Positions 43,510 through 53,552 of a stretch of 64,000 bases of DNA are shown piece after piece. A program made the translations under genes and the position numbers. The stretch covers positions 1-64,000 of the forward strand of contig NZ_ATZF01000006.1 in assembly GCF_000428065.1 (NCBI RefSeq), written 5' to 3'. Each line of letters begins with the position of its first letter. The stretch's first letter is position 1. The DNA comes from Shimazuella kribbensis DSM 45090. Its GTDB lineage: Bacteria > Bacillota > Bacilli > Thermoactinomycetales > Thermoactinomycetaceae. The notes beneath the pieces are model-generated. The model worked only from the letters and a program-made list of their open reading frames with translations, did no database searches and was not told the origin of the DNA.

Positions 43510-44556
43510 TTATTTCTCTAGTAAACCTTGTTGCTTAGCTCGAAGTTGGCCACAGGCTGCATCAATATCATGACCCTGTTCACGTCTAATTGTCGTAGAA
43601 ACATGATAAGACTCAAGAATACGTTGAAAAGCAAAAATTTGTTTTCTTGGTGTACGAACAAAATTTCGCTCTGGTACAAAGTTGACCGGAATAAGATTCA
43701 CCAAACAGTTCATTCCAGACAAAAGTTTGCCTAATTCATGAGCTTGTTCGTCCTGATCATTTTTCTCTCCAATCAATGCATATTCAAACGTAAGCCTTCG
43801 ACCTGTTTTTTGAAGGTAATACCAGCATGCCGTTAATAAATCTTTCAAAGGGTAACGGCGATTAATGGGCATAAGCCGTGAGCGTAAATCTTGATTTGGG
43901 GCGTGTAAGGATATGGCTAAGCGAACTTGCCAATCTTCATCCGCAAATCGATAAATGTTTGGAACTACTCCACTCGTGGAAACTGTGATATGACGTTGAC
44001 CAATGTGCAATCCATTTTCTTCATTGATGATACGTACAAAAGCAATCGTTGCGTCATAATTTTCAAATGGTTCCCCTGATCCCATAATAACAACAGATTT
44101 CACGCGTTCTCCAGTTTGATCCAAGTGCTGTTGTGCTTTCACCACTTGGGCAACAATCTCCCCGGTTGTCAGGTTTCGTTTCAAACCTCCCAAGGTAGAA
44201 GCACAAAACGTACAACCAATCCGACAACCAACTTGTGTGGTTACACAAACACTTATTCCATATTGGTGACGCATTATAACGGTTTCAATCGCATTTTTAT
44301 CATGTAAACCAAATAAAAATTTAACCGTTCCGTCTTGCGATGTTTGTGTTGTGATGGTTTCTAGAGTTTCGAAGTCAAAATATCTTGTTAGCTCTTCTCG
44401 AAGTGTTTTAGGTAAGTTCGTCATCTCTTCAAAAGAAGTAACACGTTTGGAATATAACCATTCCATTATTTGTTTTGATCGAAAGGCTGGATAGCCTTGA
44501 CTCTTTATCCATTTCGTCCAATCTTCTGTTCCATAGTCATATACAAATGATTTCAT
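43510..44556 (-). CDS. rlmN: 23S rRNA (adenine2503-C2)-methyltransferase RlmN
   Basis: The 348-residue radical-SAM enzyme has the CRIGCTFC cluster motif (CxxxCxxC), the glycine motif [14 protein letters not shown] and the conserved C-terminal Cys in ACGQL. It methylates A2503 of 23S rRNA and A37 of some tRNAs. The ATG at 44556 follows ggagcg; the upstream in-frame Met at 44589 has no support. Confidence 0.95.
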   Translation of the reverse strand: MKSFVYDYGTEDWTKWIKSQGYPAFRSKQIMEWLYSKRVTSFEEMTNLPKTLREELTRYFDFETLETITTQTSQDGTVKFLFGLHDKNAIETVIMRHQYGISVCVTTQVGCRIGCTFCASTLGGLKRNLTTGEIVAQVVKAQQHLDQTGERVKSVVIMGSGEPFENYDATIAFVRIINEENGLHIGQRHITVSTSGVVPNIYRFADEDWQVRLAISLHAPNQDLRSRLMPINRRYPLKDLLTACWYYLQKTGRRLTFEYALIGEKNDQDEQAHELGKLLSGMNCLVNLIPVNFVPERNFVRTPRKQIFAFQRILESYHVSTTIRREQGHDIDAACGQLRAKQQGLLEK

Positions 44557-44725
44557 ATCTATCGCTCCAACAAACCGCAACTTTATCAAACGAAAAACAT
44601 TTCCTATTATATCAAAGAAAAAAGCTAGATGGAAAGAGCTCGTTAATGGTTTCGAAAATTATTCGCACTTGATAGATCTTTTATTTCTTATCTACATAAA
44701 AACAAATATAGAAAAAAGACAAATC

Positions 44726-46069
44726 CTATGTTTTTCGTAATTTAGCAATAAAAAATCCATCACTATGAAAATGGTGCGGAAGAATTTGCACGGTACCATC
44801 AGTGATAATAGCTTTTTCTCGCACACTCTCAGGTAAGGAAGCCATAAATGCTGGATCAGGAAAATATTCTGGATGATGATCCAGAAATCGAGCAATTTGC
44901 TTATGATTTTCTTCCAATGTCCACGTACAAGTGCTATACATTAGTATACCACCAGACTTCACCTTAGATGCTACTGATTCTAACAGTTGTTGCTGAATCA
45001 ACACAAGTTGCTCAATCTCTGACTCTGATTTTCTCCATTTGATATCTGGTTTTCTTGGGATAACGCCTAAACCAGAGCAAGGAGCATCCAATAAAACAGC
45101 ATCGTACAATTTTGTGTCTTCTAATTTGCGAACATCTAATGCTTTAGTTTGAATAATGGAAATGCCGAGCCTTTTAGCATTCGATTCGATGAGTTTTATT
45201 TTGTGTTTATGAATATCTAGCGCCAAAATAGAACCTTGGTTATTCATTTTTTCCGCAAGATGTGTTGTTTTTCCTCCTGGTGCCGCACAAGCATCCAATA
45301 TATGCATACCAGGACTGGGATCTAGTAAGGAAGATACTAACATCGAACTCTCATCTTGTATCGTAAAATCACCTTGACGATAACCAGCATGATTGGCAGC
45401 ATTCCCAATCCCTGAAACAATAACGCCATCCTGACTAATAGCAGAGGCCTCAGCATGTAACCCTTCTCCTTGCCAGTGAGCGATGAATGTTTCTCTATCC
45501 GTTTGCAATGCATTGACACGAATACTTACTTTAGGAGGTTGATTACAAGCATCCATAATAAGATCAGCTGTATCTTTTCCATATGCTCCTGACAAATGAG
45601 ATACCAACCACGGAGGGAAAGAATGCAGAAGTGATCGGTCTTTTATAGTGGACTTAGCTGTAAATGTTCCTAGTTCACTTTGTTTTCTTATAAAGGAACG
45701 CAACACACCATTTACGAATTTACTAACACCCATACTTCCTCGCCATTTGGCTATCTCAACTGCTTCGTGAACGATGGCACGTTCTGGTATTTTATCCAGA
45801 TAAATAAATTGATATAAACTGAGTTGCAATAAGTGTCTTACCCACATATCCACTGTTTTTTTCTTTACCAATTCATCAATGATAAAATCCAACGTATTTA
45901 GTCGTTGAATCGTTCCATAAACGAGTTCCGTAACCAAACGTTTATCTCGATTTTCTAGATCGCTTTTTTGGAGTTGTTGATGCAAGAGGAGATTACTAAA
46001 AGCACTCGCTTTGTGCCATTTCTCCAATGTATCCAATGCCCATGCTCGGGCAGTCTTACTGATATGCAT
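44726..46069 (-). CDS. rsmB: 16S rRNA (cytosine967-C5)-methyltransferase RsmB
   Basis: The 447-residue protein has an N-terminal NusB-like domain (about 1-140) and a Rossmann methyltransferase domain with the SAM motif LDACAAPGGKTTHLAEK, the catalytic-Cys motifs DAPCSGLGV and YSTCTW, and PDIKW. It follows the expected order before rlmN; the usual upstream neighbour fmt lies 15 kb away because of an insertion. Confidence 0.94.
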   Translation of the reverse strand: MHISKTARAWALDTLEKWHKASAFSNLLLHQQLQKSDLENRDKRLVTELVYGTIQRLNTLDFIIDELVKKKTVDMWVRHLLQLSLYQFIYLDKIPERAIVHEAVEIAKWRGSMGVSKFVNGVLRSFIRKQSELGTFTAKSTIKDRSLLHSFPPWLVSHLSGAYGKDTADLIMDACNQPPKVSIRVNALQTDRETFIAHWQGEGLHAEASAISQDGVIVSGIGNAANHAGYRQGDFTIQDESSMLVSSLLDPSPGMHILDACAAPGGKTTHLAEKMNNQGSILALDIHKHKIKLIESNAKRLGISIIQTKALDVRKLEDTKLYDAVLLDAPCSGLGVIPRKPDIKWRKSESEIEQLVLIQQQLLESVASKVKSGGILMYSTCTWTLEENHKQIARFLDHHPEYFPDPAFMASLPESVREKAIITDGTVQILPHHFHSDGFFIAKLRKT

Positions 46070-46164
46070 GTTTTAACCTTCTTACTTATGTATTTGCAAA
46101 TATGATAACGTATCCATATGATGGATGACAAATAACACATCTACATGGGAGTCGAATAACACAA

Positions 46165-46818
46165 ATGGACAACATTAGAAAGCAACTAAGGAATTTAAAA
46201 TCTCTGCAAGGCCCTTTCCCTATTTTTGATGTAGACAAATTACCACCAGAACCTGAAATGTTGTTTCTCGAATGGTTGTATAAGGCAATAAATATGCAAG
46301 TAAGGGAAGCCCATGCCATGACATTATCAACTGTTGATTCAGAAGGTGTTCCTGATGCTCGTATCGTAATTTTAAAAAACGTTTCCAATAATAAATGGTT
46401 CTTTGCCACTAGCTCAGAGAGTCAAAAAGGCCAACAACTACAAACTAACCCAAAAGTCGCACTAACATTTTATTGGCCTCTCTTAGGAAGACAAATTCGT
46501 ATACGTGGCAATGCTTTTGATATGGGGGATGAAGCCAGTTCTAAAGATTTTCTGGCAAGATCTGAAGATGCTCGTGCAATTGCCTTACTCGAAAAACAAA
46601 GCAAAGTTGTTACACCAGGAGTGGATATAAGTAAAGAATTTCATCATAAACAAAAACAAATCACTCAAAATCCTAACATAGTAACGCCCAATTGGAGACT
46701 GTATGGTGTAGAAGCCACTGAAGTAGAATTTTGGCAGGGAAAAGAAACGCGCAAACACGTTAGGATAAAGTATAGACTTACAGAAAATAGTTGGACACAA
46801 ACTTTGTTGTGGCCATAA
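46165..46818 (+). CDS. Pyridoxamine 5'-phosphate oxidase family protein
   Basis: The 217-residue FMN flavoprotein has the PdxH pattern: an N-terminal helix, AMTLSTVDSEGVPDARIVILK (FMN-binding), FATSSESQKGQQL, and a C-terminal WRLYGVEATEVEFWQG. It ends LWP where typical PdxH proteins end RLxP. It may oxidise pyridoxamine phosphate or, as in PhzG relatives, another substrate. It is divergent from rsmB and monocistronic. Confidence 0.82.
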   Translation: MDNIRKQLRNLKSLQGPFPIFDVDKLPPEPEMLFLEWLYKAINMQVREAHAMTLSTVDSEGVPDARIVILKNVSNNKWFFATSSESQKGQQLQTNPKVALTFYWPLLGRQIRIRGNAFDMGDEASSKDFLARSEDARAIALLEKQSKVVTPGVDISKEFHHKQKQITQNPNIVTPNWRLYGVEATEVEFWQGKETRKHVRIKYRLTENSWTQTLLWP

Positions 46819-46851
46819 GAAATAAAAAACAAAGAATAGAATAGCTAAACG

Positions 46852-46888
46852 AAAACCAACCGACTATACAGGAAAGTCAGTTGGTTTT
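46852..46888 (+). terminator. Terminator of the PdxH-like gene
   Basis: aaaaccaac / gttggtttt arms surround a 19-base loop, 33 bases after the stop codon. Confidence 0.7.
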
Positions 46889-47071
46889 AATTTCGTATCG
46901 ATTTCCATTTGTCCAAGCTACCTATTTTCTTTTCATTCATAAATTCGAGTAAAATCTCATAAGCCCTTTTTCGTGATACAAAAAATGGTACTGGAGTATC
47001 TATACATGTTCCTCCTTCAGAATGAGTCTTACAAAAAAATATCCCTTTCTGTAGATTCCTGCAATCATAGT
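46887..47071 (-). pseudogene. Possible gene fragment after the sugar operon
   Basis: A frame of about 60 codons without an initiator runs from just beyond the kinase stop to TAA 46887. It has protein-like sequence (HSEGGTCIDTPVPFFVSRKR, then YEILLEFMNEKKIGSLDKWK). It may be a decayed last gene of the sugar operon. No family is recognised. Confidence 0.25.
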
Positions 47072-47098
47072 AGGTGCTCTACAAAAAGGGAAAAAGGG

Positions 47099-48577
47099 CT
47101 AAAATATATCTTTTATATGTTGGTAGAGCATTTTATACTTCGCATATTTTTTGTTGTAGTGTTCCACCATGAAACGGTCAGGAGTATAGATATCAGAAGG
47201 AAAGACGGACAAAGCATGCTGCGCAAAATCAGAGAAGTTCTTAGTCCATCCTAATTTTTTTGCACCAAGTACAACTGCTCCCATCGCAGGAAAAAACTGC
47301 GATTCGGATGGAACCTTTACTTGTTTATTTAATACATCAGCCATAATTTGATTCCATACTTTACTCTTGCTGCCTCCACCAATAAGCGTTAAAGCTCCAG
47401 TATTCTCTTCCGTAATAGCTTCCATTGCCTGCCTCATTGCCATCGCAACCCCTTCCAATGCGGCACAACTCATATCAGATGAGGTTGTTTGGGGACGAAT
47501 CCCAATCATACAACCAGAAGCAGCAGGATCTTGAATTGGAAATCTCTCTCCATTTAAATAAGGCAAAAACAAAAGAGAATTGTTCGCTCGATCACTCTGC
47601 CTTATGTGTTGTTCACATTCTTCATAACTCCTATCCTCTAAAAAAGCATGGTTTCCAAATGCAGATATGATCCATTTGTGTACATTGCCAGCATTCATCA
47701 ATGGAGCTATGGCTAAAAACTGATCTTCCTGTACATAGGGAAGATGAAATAACCCTTTGGTTGATTGAGATATTGTCTCCACTGGTGTAGCAATCCAACC
47801 AGTAGTACCTAGATACCCATACATTTCTCCTGTCAGAAACACCCCAGCACCAATAGAAGCAGAACCTCCATCTCCAATTCCACATAAAACGGGAGTCCCT
47901 GCTAATAAACCGGTTTCCTTTGCTGCTTGATCTGTAATGGTACCGACAATTTCATCAGAAGAAAAAATAACAGGGAGTTTGGTTTCCTCGATCCCACATG
48001 CTGCAAACCAATCCGTTTGCCATTGCTTTGTTTGTGCATTCATCATTCCAGTAGTTGCAGCAGTAGTAGGATCGGTAACTGCCCTGCCTGTTAATTGGCG
48101 AATAACATAGTCTTTCGAACCAATGAGAAACGAATTAGTATGATGATAAACATCTGCCTGTTCTTCTTTGATCCATACTATTTTGGGAAAAGTTAGCGTA
48201 CCATCCATTTGGTTACCTGTAACAGCTTGAATCGGAAATTGCGCTTCCAACTGAGCAGCTTGTTTTCCTGCTCTACTATCACCATAAAGTATTGCTGTTC
48301 TTAATGCTTTTCCTTTTTTATCTACTGGTATACAGTCTTGCATCTGACCACTAAAGGTAAGGAGCTGAATATCTTGCGGCAAGATCCCCTGTTCAAACCA
48401 ATACGCTAAAATATCTATAACAGCCTGATACCACTGATCCGCATTTTGTTCCATCTGGTTGTCTGCATAGTCTGTCACGATCTCTTTATTTTTCTCAAGG
48501 TGTGGTCTAGCATCAACGGCAACCAAAATACCTTTTGCTTGTGTTGTTCCTATGTCAAAAGAAGCAATATAACACAA
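47099..48577 (-). CDS. FGGY-family carbohydrate kinase (xylulokinase-like)
   Basis: The 492-residue kinase has both FGGY halves: SFDIGTTQAKGILV (phosphate loop), FSGQMQDCIPVD, GDSRAG, the second-domain GIGDGGSASIGAG, and LIGGGSKSKVWNQIMADVLN near the C-terminus. It phosphorylates a pentulose or similar sugar after import. The start is TTG at 48577, ten bases after aaagg. It is the last clear gene of an operon with a ribose-type importer and a TrpA-like aldolase. Confidence 0.88.
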   Translation of the reverse strand: MCYIASFDIGTTQAKGILVAVDARPHLEKNKEIVTDYADNQMEQNADQWYQAVIDILAYWFEQGILPQDIQLLTFSGQMQDCIPVDKKGKALRTAILYGDSRAGKQAAQLEAQFPIQAVTGNQMDGTLTFPKIVWIKEEQADVYHHTNSFLIGSKDYVIRQLTGRAVTDPTTAATTGMMNAQTKQWQTDWFAACGIEETKLPVIFSSDEIVGTITDQAAKETGLLAGTPVLCGIGDGGSASIGAGVFLTGEMYGYLGTTGWIATPVETISQSTKGLFHLPYVQEDQFLAIAPLMNAGNVHKWIISAFGNHAFLEDRSYEECEQHIRQSDRANNSLLFLPYLNGERFPIQDPAASGCMIGIRPQTTSSDMSCAALEGVAMAMRQAMEAITEENTGALTLIGGGSKSKVWNQIMADVLNKQVKVPSESQFFPAMGAVVLGAKKLGWTKNFSDFAQHALSVFPSDIYTPDRFMVEHYNKKYAKYKMLYQHIKDIF

Positions 48578-48583
48578 TATACA

Positions 48584-49381
48584 TCATCCTTTAATCTCAT
48601 AGAGATCTGTCTGACTTTTCATTTCAGCTATAAGCTCATATAGTTTATTTTGTCTGTCATCTATACAACATTCTACTAATGCAGACCCTACCACTACTCC
48701 ATCAAACCCGCTCTCGATTACTGTTCTAACATGTTCAGGTGTCTGAATGCCAAAACCAGCTACTGTCAAAGCAGAAGTTTGCCCTTTTATACGCTCATAA
48801 AAAGCAGGCAGATTTCCTAAAGTGGCCGAGGGAGAACCGGTTGCACCAGTATAGGTTTGTCCATAAAGGATGGAAGCATGACGAGCTATCTTGTTAATCT
48901 CTTGATCGGACATATTTGGTTGAATAAACTGTACAACATCTACCCCATAATCTTTTATTTCCAACGCCAGTTGTTCCCGCTCTTCCGGAGAGCAGTCAGG
49001 AACTAATAGAGCATCAATCAGTCGATTGGTTACTAACTGCTCATAAATGTCAGATTGAAATAAATCAGCTTGATAACTCATAGCCCAAATTGGTTTTTGG
49101 ATACGCTGCCTCACTTGCTTCCAAAATGGGAGAAACCAATGATCGAGATTTTGATTCACTCTTGTATGGCCAGCTTGAATAATAGGACCATCTAAATACG
49201 GATTTTTACTTGGTATACCTAGCTCGAGTATATCTAAACCTGCTAATACAGCATTCTCGATTAGTTTCAATGATTTCTCGGGAGTGGTATCCCCGGCTAT
49301 AAGATATCCAATTAACAACGCTTCTTGATGTTTTTTTATATATTCCCATGTTTGTCGATTGCGCTGATTATAAAAATTCAC
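48584..49381 (-). CDS. TrpA-like TIM-barrel lyase in a sugar operon
   Basis: The 265-residue protein resembles the tryptophan synthase alpha chain. ILELGIPSKNP retains the catalytic Glu of ELG.P, YLDGPIIQAG retains the catalytic Asp of ADGP, and the phosphate site YTGATG and GFGIQTPEHV, with GSALV, are present. FSDP is replaced by PSKNP, so the substrate loop differs. There is no trpB or other trp gene. In this operon it may instead cleave a phosphorylated sugar by a retro-aldol reaction releasing glyceraldehyde-3-phosphate. The GTG start overlaps the permease stop by four bases. Confidence 0.8.
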   Translation of the reverse strand: MNFYNQRNRQTWEYIKKHQEALLIGYLIAGDTTPEKSLKLIENAVLAGLDILELGIPSKNPYLDGPIIQAGHTRVNQNLDHWFLPFWKQVRQRIQKPIWAMSYQADLFQSDIYEQLVTNRLIDALLVPDCSPEEREQLALEIKDYGVDVVQFIQPNMSDQEINKIARHASILYGQTYTGATGSPSATLGNLPAFYERIKGQTSALTVAGFGIQTPEHVRTVIESGFDGVVVGSALVECCIDDRQNKLYELIAEMKSQTDLYEIKG

Positions 49382-50349
49382 GAGGAATCACGTCCTGTTT
49401 TTTGCAAGATCACTGCTGCGATTACAATGCAACCTGTCACCACATCTTGCAAGAAGGAAGGAACTTCTAACATCGTTAAACCATTTGCTAAAATCCCAAT
49501 AATCGCGGCTCCTACGAAAGTCCCCCATATATTTGGAACTCCTTCTTTAAAAGAGGTCATTCCTAAAAAAACTGCCGCATAGGCAGGTAAAAACAAGCCA
49601 TCTCCACTAGTAGGCTGTGCAGAGCCTAATCTCGATGCCATCAAAATACCCGCAAGGGTAGCGAGCATCGCACATAAAGCAAATGCCATGTTTTTATTAA
49701 TCGCTACGGATACTCCTGCATTTCTAGAAGCAGACTCATTTCCCCCAATCGCATATAACCTACGACCAAAAGGAGTGTGGGACATGATATACCAGAACAC
49801 GAACGTAAGAAAAAGCATGATAAAAGAAAGGATGGGAATCGTAAACCACATTTCTTGTCCCAGATAACGGAAAGATTCTGGGATATTTTCAAAAATCGTA
49901 GCCCCATCCGTTAGCCAAAAGGTGATCCCTCCCAAAATCGTTCCCATCGCCAGTGTTGTAATAAAAGATAATACTCTAAACTTCGTAACTACCCATCCAT
50001 TGATATACCCGATAACAAGTGACGAAACGAGCGGAATCAAAATACAAAGCCATATAGGTTGTCCTGATACTGCTAGTTTTGCAGCGATTACCCCACCTAA
50101 GCTTGCCATTGCTCCAATAGAAAGATCGAATTCTCCAACAGCCATTACAAGTGTTGCACCAAGTGCAATGATAACCAAGAACGAGATTTGTCTACTGATG
50201 TTAATCATGTTATCCACTGAAGCAAAGTCTGGACTAAGAATACTAAAACAAAGAATGATCAATACTCCTGCAAACAGTGTTCCATATACACGAAACAAAT
50301 TTCGCAGGGAGACAGTATACTCTGGTAGTTTCCTATTCATTTTCGACAT
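49378..50349 (-). CDS. Ribose/autoinducer-type sugar ABC permease
   Basis: The 323-residue permease of the RbsC type (BPD_transp_2) has about nine hydrophobic segments, with LVIIALGATLVMAVGEFDLSIGAM near the N-terminus and YAVFLGMTSFKEGVPNIWGT in the coupling region. Its start lies within the end of the ATPase gene, a 17-base overlap. Confidence 0.9.
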   Translation of the reverse strand: MSKMNRKLPEYTVSLRNLFRVYGTLFAGVLIILCFSILSPDFASVDNMINISRQISFLVIIALGATLVMAVGEFDLSIGAMASLGGVIAAKLAVSGQPIWLCILIPLVSSLVIGYINGWVVTKFRVLSFITTLAMGTILGGITFWLTDGATIFENIPESFRYLGQEMWFTIPILSFIMLFLTFVFWYIMSHTPFGRRLYAIGGNESASRNAGVSVAINKNMAFALCAMLATLAGILMASRLGSAQPTSGDGLFLPAYAAVFLGMTSFKEGVPNIWGTFVGAAIIGILANGLTMLEVPSFLQDVVTGCIVIAAVILQKTGRDSS

Positions 50350-51850
50350 CACTCAGCTTTCTCTGGTTGTAACATACTTGCAAAATCTGCTCAGCAGTGA
50401 CAGCCTCATTCTGAAATTCTGCTACAGTTGCCCCATCATGAACCACAAAAATTCGATCTGCGATCTCTAATACTTCCTGTACATCGGAAGATACAAAAAG
50501 AACACCACTATCTTGTGTGGTTTGCTCTCTTAATAGTTGATGAATTTCTTCCCTTGTCATGACATCGACCGCTTGAGTAGGTTCATCACATAGAAACAAG
50601 ATTGGTTTGGAGAGCAACGCTTTAGCAAAAACTACTTTTTGTTGATTCCCTCCACTCAATTCTTTAATGGCTTGCTCTGAACTAGTTGCTTTTACTTGTA
50701 GTCTCTCCATCCAAGCATGGACCTCTGTCTGTTCTCGTTGTTTTCTCATATGAAAGAGCGATGAAAAACGCGATAGCGTAGATAGTGTCATATTTTCCCG
50801 AATAGACATATCCAGTACCAATCCATCGCCCCTTCGATCTTCTGGAATTAAGATTATCCCTTTTGAAAGGGAATGCTTCGGTGAAATAGATTCTACTCTT
50901 TCACCTTGAATTTCTACTTTACCTGACTTTCGTTTCCTTGTACCGTAAATGGTTTCCAGCAACTCTGTTCGTCCCGAACCTGCCAAACCAAATACTCCTA
51001 CGATCTCCCCCTGTTTCACATCTAGAGAAATATGTTTCACTTTTTGATCCATGGAGGATATCCCTGTCAAACGTAAAACTTCTGGTTTCCCTGTTAGGGA
51101 AGATTTGTGTTCACGAACTTTTGTCGTTCCATCCTGGTTGGTCATGAGTTGTACCAATTTGTCTTTATTCATCTCATTAGTAGGAAAAGTTCCAGCAATT
51201 TTTCCATTTCGCATAACAGTAACACGGTGAGACAAACGTAAAATTTCATTCATTCGATGGGAAACGTAGAGAATGGAGGTTCCTTTGGCAACTAATTTAT
51301 GGATAAGGGCATATAATAATTCTGATTCTTCATCATTTAATGCTGCTGTCGGTTCATCTAATATGAGCAATCGACAATCCATCATAGCAGCTCGCATGAT
51401 CTCCAACATCGTTTTTTCAGACGGAGACATATCTTTTGCTAATTTGCTCAAGTTTAGTTGAATACCAAGCCTTTTTTTCACTTCCTCCGCTTCAACCCTC
51501 ATTTGCTTCCAGTGAATACCGAGGGCCCATTTCTGTTTTGGATAAGACATCCCTAAAAACAAATTTTCATAACCAGTAAAACTACGGATTAATTGACGAT
51601 CTTGGTGAACAACTTGGATACCTATCTTTCTAGCTGCTTTTGGTTCACGGATCTGTATGTCTTGCCCATTCCAAAAAATCTTTCCGCTATCCACTTGATA
51701 AATCCCGGTAAGGATCTTTATCAATGTCGATTTCCCTGCACCATTTTCCCCAATAAGTGCATGAATTTCCCCAGCTTGTACATCAAGTGAAATTTTCGAC
51801 AGTGCATAGTGAAAACCAAAACGTTTATCTAGTTCTTTCACTTCTAACAT
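50333..51850 (-). CDS. Sugar ABC importer ATPase (RbsA type, two nucleotide-binding domains)
   Basis: The 505-residue protein has two fused ATPase domains. The first has Walker A GENGAGKST and Walker B LLILDEPTAALN. The second has the degenerate P-loop GLAGSGRTE, typical of RbsA/MglA, and the signature LSGGNQQKV. The ATG at 51850 follows a long G-run; an upstream in-frame start at 51901 is unlikely. It energises import with the downstream permease. Confidence 0.92.
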   Translation of the reverse strand: MLEVKELDKRFGFHYALSKISLDVQAGEIHALIGENGAGKSTLIKILTGIYQVDSGKIFWNGQDIQIREPKAARKIGIQVVHQDRQLIRSFTGYENLFLGMSYPKQKWALGIHWKQMRVEAEEVKKRLGIQLNLSKLAKDMSPSEKTMLEIMRAAMMDCRLLILDEPTAALNDEESELLYALIHKLVAKGTSILYVSHRMNEILRLSHRVTVMRNGKIAGTFPTNEMNKDKLVQLMTNQDGTTKVREHKSSLTGKPEVLRLTGISSMDQKVKHISLDVKQGEIVGVFGLAGSGRTELLETIYGTRKRKSGKVEIQGERVESISPKHSLSKGIILIPEDRRGDGLVLDMSIRENMTLSTLSRFSSLFHMRKQREQTEVHAWMERLQVKATSSEQAIKELSGGNQQKVVFAKALLSKPILFLCDEPTQAVDVMTREEIHQLLREQTTQDSGVLFVSSDVQEVLEIADRIFVVHDGATVAEFQNEAVTAEQILQVCYNQRKLSDVENE

Positions 51851-51916
51851 GGCTTGCCCCCCCCTCTCTGTGTTGTATAGATGTGAAGGAGGATGCAGCA
51901 AAATGCCGCATCCTAT

Positions 51917-52843
51917 TTATTTTCCTGCATTTTCTTTTGTAATGAGAGAAGCTGGTGCATATAACTCTGTTCCTTCTACTTTCTTACCTTGGAACACGAG
52001 ATCGATTTGTTTGGTTACAATTTCAGCCATACCTGAGAAATTTTGTTTGACAGTAGCCACCAGAGGAGAACTTTGTTTGATCAATTCAACTGCTTGGCTA
52101 TTTCCATCAATCCCAGTTACGATAATATCTTTACGACCAGCAGCTTGGATTGCTTGTGTAGCACCAATAGCGGGTTCATCCCACCCAGCCCATACTGCTG
52201 TAATCGAACCTTCTTCTTTGTTTGCAAGCAGTAGATTTTCCATCTGTTTACGAGAATTTTCGATTGGACCAGGTACATCCACTTGTTGCTCAATCACTTT
52301 TTTCACATTTGGATTTTGCTTGCGAAGCTCATCCAACTCTAACGATCTTTTGAGTACACCTGGGTGAGGGCGATACGTAAGCACAACCAGATTGATTGGT
52401 TTATTACCCAGTTGTTTGAAAAGATGTTCGGTGATCATCTTGGACATTGCTTTGTTATCACTTGTTGCATTCATTGCCATGCCATCAATATACCCTGAGT
52501 CACAGCCAAAAACGGGAATGTTTTTTTCTTTTGCTGCTTGGATTTGGGCTTTTACTTGGTTAGGATCCGTACTTACCAATACAATAGCGTCCACATTGGT
52601 AGCAATCACATCTTCCATTCTACTCACTAACTGCCCTACATCCCCTTTGGTATCTACCACATTTGCTTCCCAACCTTTTGCTTGGGATTGCTTCTTCAAT
52701 AAATCTACCATTTGATTTGTGGTTACGGATGAGAGATAGGGTGTTAAAATAGCTATCTTTTTCGTGTCTTTTTTAGGCGACCCACATGCAGCTAAGCTCA
52801 ATAGTAATGATAGCGCTATCACAATAGACAGAATTTTTTTCAT
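51917..52843 (-). CDS. Sugar-binding lipoprotein (RbsB type)
   Basis: The 308-residue protein has a lipoprotein signal with LAAC (Cys at about residue 20) and a type I periplasmic-binding fold (IAILTPYLSSVTTNQMVDLL; VDAIVLVSTDPNQVKAQIQAAKEKNIPV). GIDGNSQAVELI is the usual hinge-near motif. It is the first gene of the operon. The sugar is not predictable, but the kinase suggests a pentose or pentulose. Confidence 0.9.
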   Translation of the reverse strand: MKKILSIVIALSLLLSLAACGSPKKDTKKIAILTPYLSSVTTNQMVDLLKKQSQAKGWEANVVDTKGDVGQLVSRMEDVIATNVDAIVLVSTDPNQVKAQIQAAKEKNIPVFGCDSGYIDGMAMNATSDNKAMSKMITEHLFKQLGNKPINLVVLTYRPHPGVLKRSLELDELRKQNPNVKKVIEQQVDVPGPIENSRKQMENLLLANKEEGSITAVWAGWDEPAIGATQAIQAAGRKDIIVTGIDGNSQAVELIKQSSPLVATVKQNFSGMAEIVTKQIDLVFQGKKVEGTELYAPASLITKENAGK

Positions 52844-52944
52844 CTTTTTGCCCCTCTACATAAAATGAATAACTAATATAAATCTTTGGTTTTGTTCACA
52901 CTTTCTGAGATATTTTACAGTTAGGAACTTTATATTCTTTAGCA

Positions 52945-52954
52945 TAAACGTTTA
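52945..52954 (-). promoter_or_regulatory. Candidate LacI-type or cre-like operator
   Basis: The palindrome taaacgttta lies about 100 bases before the binding-protein gene. Its centre AACGTT is typical of LacI/CcpA sites, but the outer TG and CA of a classical cre are absent. Confidence 0.4.
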
Positions 52955-53037
52955 ATATTTCGTTTGTAAATAATATTATTATAAATATCATAAAAAAATA
53001 AAATTCTCATAAATAGAAAAATAAGGAATGGAAAACA

Positions 53038-53072
53038 AAAAAACATCCCCTACTATTGGTTGGATGTTTTTT
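53038..53072. terminator. Hairpin between sugar operon and transposon
   Basis: aaaaaacatcc / ggatgtttttt, 11 bp perfect, with a 13-base loop. It probably ended a gene upstream of the insertion site. Confidence 0.6.
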
Positions 53073-53107
53073 ATCAGGAGTCACGGTACGCAAATACTTA
53101 GACATCT

Positions 53108-53153
53108 TTTAGACACAAACCAATCAACTACCTGTACGTTAAGCAGTTGGTTG
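53108..53153. repeat. Left terminal inverted repeat of the Tn3-like element
   Basis: Read inward it ends in gtacgttaag, like the inner end of classical Tn3 repeats (acgttaag), then cagttggttg. It differs from the right copy at three positions. Confidence 0.75.
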
Positions 53154-53400
53154 ATTTTTTCTATTCATGAGGGCTCTAATTCTTTCTTTTCCTAGAGGTC
53201 AAAGATCATCAAGAGAAATTCGCTGTTTTCGATTCCGTACAGAATCACCTATGAGGTTGATGTGTTCCCATCCAAACGGAGAGAGATGCTGTAAATACTC
53301 TTCTGGAATGTTTATTCCTTTCCCTCACAAGGCTTCTACTGTTTGAGCAATGTAACCTGTATTCATAAAATAATTGCAATGACCACCCATTTTGTATACC
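53139..53400 (-). pseudogene. Tn3-family transposase C-terminal remnant
   Basis: The minus-strand frame contains HLSPFGWEHINLIGDS, the hallmark C-terminal motif of Tn3 TnpA. It is preceded by NTGYIAQTVEAL and followed by PLGKERIRALMNR. Two TGA stops interrupt it, one after VEAL and one before PLGKE. The stop TAA (53139-53141) lies inside the terminal repeat. Upstream sequence to about 53500 is too decayed to read. Confidence 0.85.
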
Positions 53401-53552
53401 ACTTACTCGATGGGATTGGTCTGGGTTAGGATCGATTTCGTATTTCTCCCAATTGTCGTGCAGAGAATCTCCCTCAAAATCATTCCATGATGTAGTTTCC
53501 TCTTTAACATATCACTCAGAGGCTACATTTTGTTCGATTATTTCTCAGCATT

